Shown here: positions 59,000 through 64,000 of the stretch, one piece after another
Position numbering within the stretch: position 1 is the stretch's first letter
How the letters are laid out: each line of letters begins with the position of its first letter
Assembly: GCA_051530055.1 (NCBI GenBank)
Contig: CM121342.1
Span: 372,001-436,000 of the forward strand
DNA: 64,000 bases
Source of the DNA: Neoechinorhynchus agilis
Lineage: Eukaryota > Acanthocephala
Direction of reading: 5' to 3'
Position numbers and translations under genes: made by a program
The notes under the pieces: generated by a model
The model's input: the letters and a program-made list of their open reading frames with translations, nothing else
Databases searched by the model: none
What the model was told of the DNA's origin: nothing

Positions 59000-61262
59000 T
59001 TTACCAGACAACGCGTCGCCACCTTCGATGTTATTCTGTCAAAGAGCATAAAGTTTAATCGTGGAAAATCGTTCAGTCTCTCAAATTTCTTTGTTGAACT
59101 CAACTATTTTCTTTTCATCACAACAAATCCGCGCTTCTTAGACGTGCCTTTTCGATCGCATCGGAATCATTTCGGGCCATTTTGATAAAGCGTCGACCAA
59201 AACTAAATATGTAATTCCATCACATGGTTCCGCGAAATCGATGTGTACCCGTTGCAATTCTCGCTGGGTATACTATACTCGCCTAATGCATGAGGAGGTT
59301 CCGCTGCCCTATTGGCCTGACACTGAGTACACCACTTGACCCATTCTTCAATGTCACCATCCAAATTCGGCCAACACACGTAGTATCGCGCCAAGCTTTT
59401 CATCGCGATCATCCCCGGATGGCCGTTATGCAACGTTTCTAACGCTGCCTTTCTTGGATCACTACACTCCCAGACATCATTAGGAAACCTCCTTCAACAG
59501 CCAACTCGTTCTTGCGGCTCCCGAAGCGTTCCAAATCCCTCGGTACTTTGTTTGGCCAGTTAGTTTCGACGAACCTTTTAACTGTTCGTAGGTCTTTATC
59601 CCTATTGGTTTCTTCTTCGACAGATTCCAAAGATAATGATAGTTGGTCGCTTATCTCGTTCCGAATTAAATTGATCGCGCTCAACTCCTTCATCTTCTTG
59701 TCTTCTTCAGTGGCAAATCGAGACAAGATGTCCGCTATCATATTGTCTTTCCCATGTATGTGCTGCAATTTATAATCATATTGCGACAGTAAGATCGCCC
59801 AGCGCACAATTCGGTGGTTCGACATTTTCTGCAGATTCCCGTTTTCGCCGAAAATATACTGGAGGGGTTTGTGGTCACTAACAAGGGTGAAAGATCGACC
59901 CATCAGGTAGTAGTTAAATCTCGTCACCCCGTAAACGAGCGCAAACGCTCCTCTTTCTATCTGAGCGCGTCGCTGTTCCGCTGGCCGGAGTACTCTCGAA
60001 CAATATGCTACTGGTTTGAAAGATCCTTCATCCGTTTCTTGCGGCAATACCGCTCCCAATCCTTTTTCACATGCGTCGCACATGAGACATAGATCTTTTC
60101 GTCCATTGTACGGTACTAGTACCTGAGCCGCTGCCAGCGCTTCCTTAATTGCACCAATCGCATCGTTTGCTTCCGCGTTCCATGACCATTTCATTCCCTT
60201 CTTCAGCATCTCGTACAATGGTGCGCATTTCGTCTGTAGATGCGGTACAAAACGCTCTAAGAAATTTACCGCGCTCAAGAAAGTTCGAAGTTCTGATACA
60301 CTGGAGGGCGTCTTCATCTTTTCAAGGTCTCGATTCTATCTTCATCTGGTTTGATTTGGTTCGATTCGAGGATATGACCCAAAAATTTAACTCGTCTTTC
60401 CATAAAGACGCATTTGTCTCTTTCGACCTTGATCCCTGCGTTTCGTAATCTCTCCATGACTTTTTTCAGATTTTCCAAGTGTACCCGGTCATCAACTCCC
60501 GTTATGACTATATCATCTAAATATACGGCCATTCCAGGGATCCCATGCGGTAAATCACTCATGTACCGTTGGAAGATGAATGGTGCAATCGAAACTCCAA
60601 AAGGCAGCCTACAAAATCTAAAATATCCGATCGGTGTCGATATGGTCACTAGAGACCTCGATTCTGGTGCCACAGGCATCTGTAGGTATGCTTCTTTAAG
60701 ATCGATGATCGAATATTTTCACCTCCAGCAATTTTGTAAACGGTCTCCTCGAAAGTCGGCATGATGTAAGAGTATGTCGAAATATATGGGTTGATTGTGA
60801 CACTAAAGTCACCACATAAGCGCAATCCTCCGTCCTTTTTCCGAACAATGACTAACGGCGTTGCCCATGGAATCAATTCCTTCGATGCGTCCACTGGTTC
60901 CAAGATGTTTGCCATGACCATTCGATTCAATTCATCACGAATTCCTTGGTGAAGCATTAGTGGCGCTCTTCTTGGCGGGAGACATTTCGGTGTCGCATCT
61001 GGTCCGATGAACAGTTTCGCTTCGTAGTTTCTAATCGTTCCAGCTTCTCTATCAAACAAATCTTGCATGCTTGATAATAAGTTTCTTAACTCAGAGTCGT
61101 CTGGACGATCGGCAACTTGCGCAACTTCTACTTCCTTCGGCCATTGAAGTTTGAACGCAGCAATCTACGGCCTTCCAAATAACGTATGAGCGGATCCCTC
61201 AACGACCGTTATTGGTAGCATACGCACCATGTTTCCGTTATTTGGAAGGCCGTGGATTGCTG
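59000..61262 (-). mobile_element. Ty3/gypsy-type LTR retroelement fossil (pol part), broken
   Basis: The parts seen on the minus strand are, in order: reverse transcriptase (about 61070-60310, with FRFCRLPFGVSIAPFIFQRY and the YLDD box), RNase H (about 60320-59600) and the integrase zinc-binding and core start (about 59440-59120). This RT-RNase H-integrase order is that of Ty3/gypsy. Gag, protease and both LTRs are not seen, and the element is cut at its upstream end by the LINE at 61263. It is broken, with a handful of interruptions, and moderately old. A 27-bp inverted piece of itself marks the junction. Confidence 0.8.
61157..61262. repeat. 27-bp inverted repeat at the gypsy/LINE junction
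   Basis: The arm 61157-61184 (contains ggccttccaaataacg) is repeated inverted at 61236-61262 with one mismatch, around a 51-nt loop. The inner arm belongs to the gypsy pol frame. The outer arm reads as an inverted snippet of the same sequence attached to the end of the LINE. Confidence 0.8.
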
Positions 61263-63820
61263 TTGCTGAATTACGTCTTTCACATCCTACCATGTCTCTC
61301 CTGGTGACTCCAGCTATCCATCGCAGCATATTTATCTCGGCCACCTGTAGTCTTTTGATGTGGTTCTTCGTGGTACTCCATGTCTCTGAGCCATAAATCA
61401 TCGCTGGCCGTATCACAGTCTTATACACGTGATCTTTTATCATCAGTGGTACCTTATTATCACAAATGATCCCTGTGAGACTTCTCCATTTCATCCACCC
61501 GTTTTGAATCCTAGCGCTTATTTCGGCTGTCATGTCGTTTCCCCTCGATACGAATGAACCCAGATATTTGAAGTTCTCAGCTTTGTTCAGTTGCGTATCT
61601 TGTAAGCAAATTCTTTTCGGTCCGACATAGACGGTTTTATCCTTCGAGAGATGTAGACCATTTCCTTCCAAGGCCTCTCTCCATTTTTCCAGGTCTCTAT
61701 GCAGTTCTTGGCATGTATGGCTCGACAACACAATATCATCAGCAAATAAAATATTCCACTGAGCACCTCTATTTAACGGTCCGCTGATTACGTCCATGAT
61801 TATCACGAATAAATACGGACTTAATGCTGATCCTTGATGTAGTCCAGCTTTCACGGCGAATTCGCTCGTGTTTCCGGCCGGGGTTCTTGCTATTACCTTG
61901 CATTCATTGTACATATCTTGTATTACTCGAACGTATACCGCTGGACAGAATTTTCTGCTCAGGCACATCCATATCAGATCTTTGGGAACGGTGTCGTATC
62001 CCTTTTCGAGGTCAATGAAGACACTGTGCAGCTCTTTCTGCTTTTCATAGCACTTTTCGTACAACTGTCTCATTGCAAATATTGCATCCATGCTACTTCT
62101 GGCTGGCATAAAGCCTCGCTGAATTTGAGATATTGATATTTCACTCCTTAAGCGTCGGTCAACTATTCGCTCGTACAGCTTCATCGTGTGACATCAATTT
62201 GATTCTTCTGTAGCAGTTGCAATCTCTGACATCCTCTTTTCTTTTGAAAATCGGGATCATAATGCTGCGCCTCCATTCGTCTGGAATCCGTTCAGCATCA
62301 AAGATATGTCGTACAAATTTAGTCAATAAATGAATAGCATTATCCTCCAAGACATTCCAGACCTCTATCGGTATTTCATCCGGTCCAGTTCCTTTACCGT
62401 TTTTCATTTTGGAAAGAGCTATCCTGATTTCGTTATTCGATATGGTTTGTACTAATCCTTGATTCGATCTTTCATTTCCACTTTTTCTTCCGCGATTTTC
62501 GGAATTCAGAAGTTGTTCGAAATAACTTTTACATCTCTCTCGGATATTTTCATCGTTGTGTAAAACATCACCGTCGTTATCTTTGACTTCCCTCACACTC
62601 TTTACGTTTTTCGATTTTCGGTCTTTGATTCTTGCAACTTTGAATACATACGAATTTCCTTCATCCTCCTGTATCCTCGAATAGAAAGCCGCCTCTGCTT
62701 CTTGCTTCGAAATCAACACCGCTACCTTTGCTCTTCTTTTGGCCTCCCTGTATATTTTCTTGTTTTCTTCAGATCTATCAAGGTCCATCTTCTTTTTGGC
62801 CTCTTTTTTGGCTGTCGCTGCTATTCGGACTGCATCGTTCCACCACCAAGCTGTCCTTTTAGGTCCTTTTCTCCCGGAGGTCTGTCCGAAAGTTTCCTTT
62901 CCGGCGCACCGTATGAAGTCTGCTGTTTTAATCCACCAAACATTAGGGTCCCCGATGTCATAATCTATATTGCCGATCACCATCTTCTTGAACTTGTCTC
63001 GACTTTGCGGTTCTTCGAGGCGCCACCATTTGATCTTGCGATTTGTCTAATATTTTCTTCGATTGATGTTTAGAATTCGAAGATCAATCAATAGTGGTCG
63101 ATGTTCTGTGGTGCATATTTCTCCTAAAACCATTTTTGAGACTAACTTCTTTCCATTTACTCTGTGGATACAGAATGTAGTCGATTTGAGTTTGCCGTCC
63201 ACCGATACTATATGTAACGAGGCGTCTCGTCGATTTCTGAAAAAATGTGTTTGCGATCCTCAAATCGTTTGCTAATGCGAAATCCACAATACATTCTCCC
63301 TCCTGATTTCTGTTTCCGAGGCATTTTCCACCATGCACTTGGTGACATCCTGCGTTTTCAGCTCCCGCATGACCATTGAAATCCCCACAAACAGCGTATC
63401 GATCCTCTTTCGTTACATTTCGCATAACGTCATACAAGTCTTCCAAAAATTCGTCTTTCTCCTGCTGTGGAAGGCCGGCTTGTGGAGCATAACAGGACAC
63501 TATTACCATACATTGACCTCCAAGATCTATCTTCATCCACGTCATTCTATCGCTTTTTCGGTTCACTTCGATCATTCCGCCTGTATACGTGTTGCTCAAA
63601 ACTACTCCGATCCCATTTCGTTCGGTTGATGTACCATTGTAGTACAACTTATAACCATCGCCCAATTTCCTTCGCTTTTGATCCCTTCCACCTCAATTCT
63701 TGGACGTAGAATACCAATCTTTCTTCGCCTCATCATATCTACAACCTCCATTTATTTCCCCGTCATCGTACCCACATTGAGGGTTTCAACTCTTATATTT
63801 CGCTGCTTCGTACATTTTTG
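61263..63820 (-). mobile_element. LINE of the RTE-like kind (APE endonuclease and RT), 3' end lost
   Basis: The start is near 63820 (VETLNVGTMTGK, the usual 'WNVGTMTGR' opening). The endonuclease continues through IVSCYAPQAGLPQQEKDEFL, VCGDFNGHAGAEN and RQTQIDYILYPQ. A linker rich in Lys/Arg and Ala follows (63000-62550), then the RT: GTGPDEIPIEVWNVLED, RGFMPARSSMDAIFAMRQL, VFIDLEKGYDTVPKD, LHQGSALSPYLFVIIMD and NILFADDIVLSSHT. The thumb is present (LQVAEINMLRWIAGVTRRD). A run of 339 codons of RT is uninterrupted, so this is a younger insertion than its neighbours. The endonuclease N-terminus is degraded ('CVQETKW' is not readable). The 3' end is replaced by the gypsy fossil at 61262. Confidence 0.8.
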
Positions 63821-63889
63821 CTCTTTCGTTAACTTATACACAGAGTCTGAGCGTATTCTCTGCGCGTCGCCTACGGGGGACGCCCTAGT

Positions 63890-64000
63890 TCAAGAATCCC
63901 TGGAGGTGCAGCCAGTGCAGCGGAAGGGGGGAAGTTACGAAAATATAGAGATTTAGCCAGGGCCCACTATTTTGTCCCCTTCGGAGTAGAGACGTATGGA
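63890..64000 (+). mobile_element. RT/zinc-finger/endonuclease retroelement fragment (copy 4), running off the window
   Basis: The plus-strand frame reads SRIPGGAASAAEGGKLRKYR and then DLARAHYFVPFGVETYG up to the edge of the window. It is nearly the same as the divergent tail at 22440-22614 and so belongs to the same subfamily. The rest of the element lies beyond the window. Confidence 0.65.

Noticed and set aside
1-64000. CRISPR arrays, bacterial operons or ribosomal RNA genes
   Set aside because: No regularly spaced short repeats with unique spacers, no rRNA-like sequence, and spliced animal genes throughout.

Overview
This window is AT-rich animal DNA. It has short spliced genes, long introns and a heavy load of retroelements. 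The host proteins (mitochondrial HSP90/TRAP1, mitoribosomal mL64, a myristoylated EF-hand protein, a CoREST-like ELM2/SANT protein and a GON-1/ADAMTS9-type metalloprotease with about 13 thrombospondin repeats) are metazoan. An invertebrate, perhaps a nematode or another ecdysozoan, fits best; the species cannot be fixed from the sequence. All splice sites given here were read by eye.

Layout. 0-7 kb: a fragment of a retroelement with a C-terminal restriction-like endonuclease, then two pieces of a two-ORF LINE on the minus strand. 7.2-8.6 kb: first copy of a segmental duplication carrying a Thr/Glu-rich, probably secreted, small gene. 8.95-9.42 kb: tandem repeat of about 180 bp. 9.9-11.6 kb: Penelope-like element. 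11.7-12.4 kb: EF-hand gene. 13.2 kb: tRNA-like sequence. 13.5-19.25 kb: two more LINEs. 19.4-21.0 kb: an orphan TPR-like exon and an intact two-exon gene of unknown function. 21.0-23.7 kb: second copy of the duplication, interrupted by two retroelement tails. 24.0-25.2 kb: mL64 and a small ORF behind it. 25.6-25.9 kb: foldback repeat. 26.1-29.9 kb: TRAP1. 31.1-31.7 kb: CoREST-like gene. 33.7-36.2 kb: a minus-strand locus that may make two proteins sharing their 3' exons, with a paralogous exon upstream. 37.8-47.6 kb: the ADAMTS gene. 47.6-55 kb: gene-poor, with a large palindromic tRNA-derived repeat at 52.2-52.8 kb. 55-64 kb: a graveyard of LINEs, one LTR-element fossil (Ty3/gypsy) and more endonuclease-bearing retroelement tails.

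The host genes do not form a pathway. TRAP1 and mL64 are both mitochondrial but lie on opposite strands. The most interesting signals are: (1) the 180-bp repeat whose unit begins at the 5' splice site of TRAP1 intron 1 and is found in tandem elsewhere, as an introner-like element would be; (2) a 105-nt coding-like segment holding two in-frame stops, which a phase-consistent GT-AG intron would remove, in both copies of the duplicated gene; (3) the 33.7-35.65 kb locus with a possible alternative first exon inside an intron; (4) several fold-back junctions.
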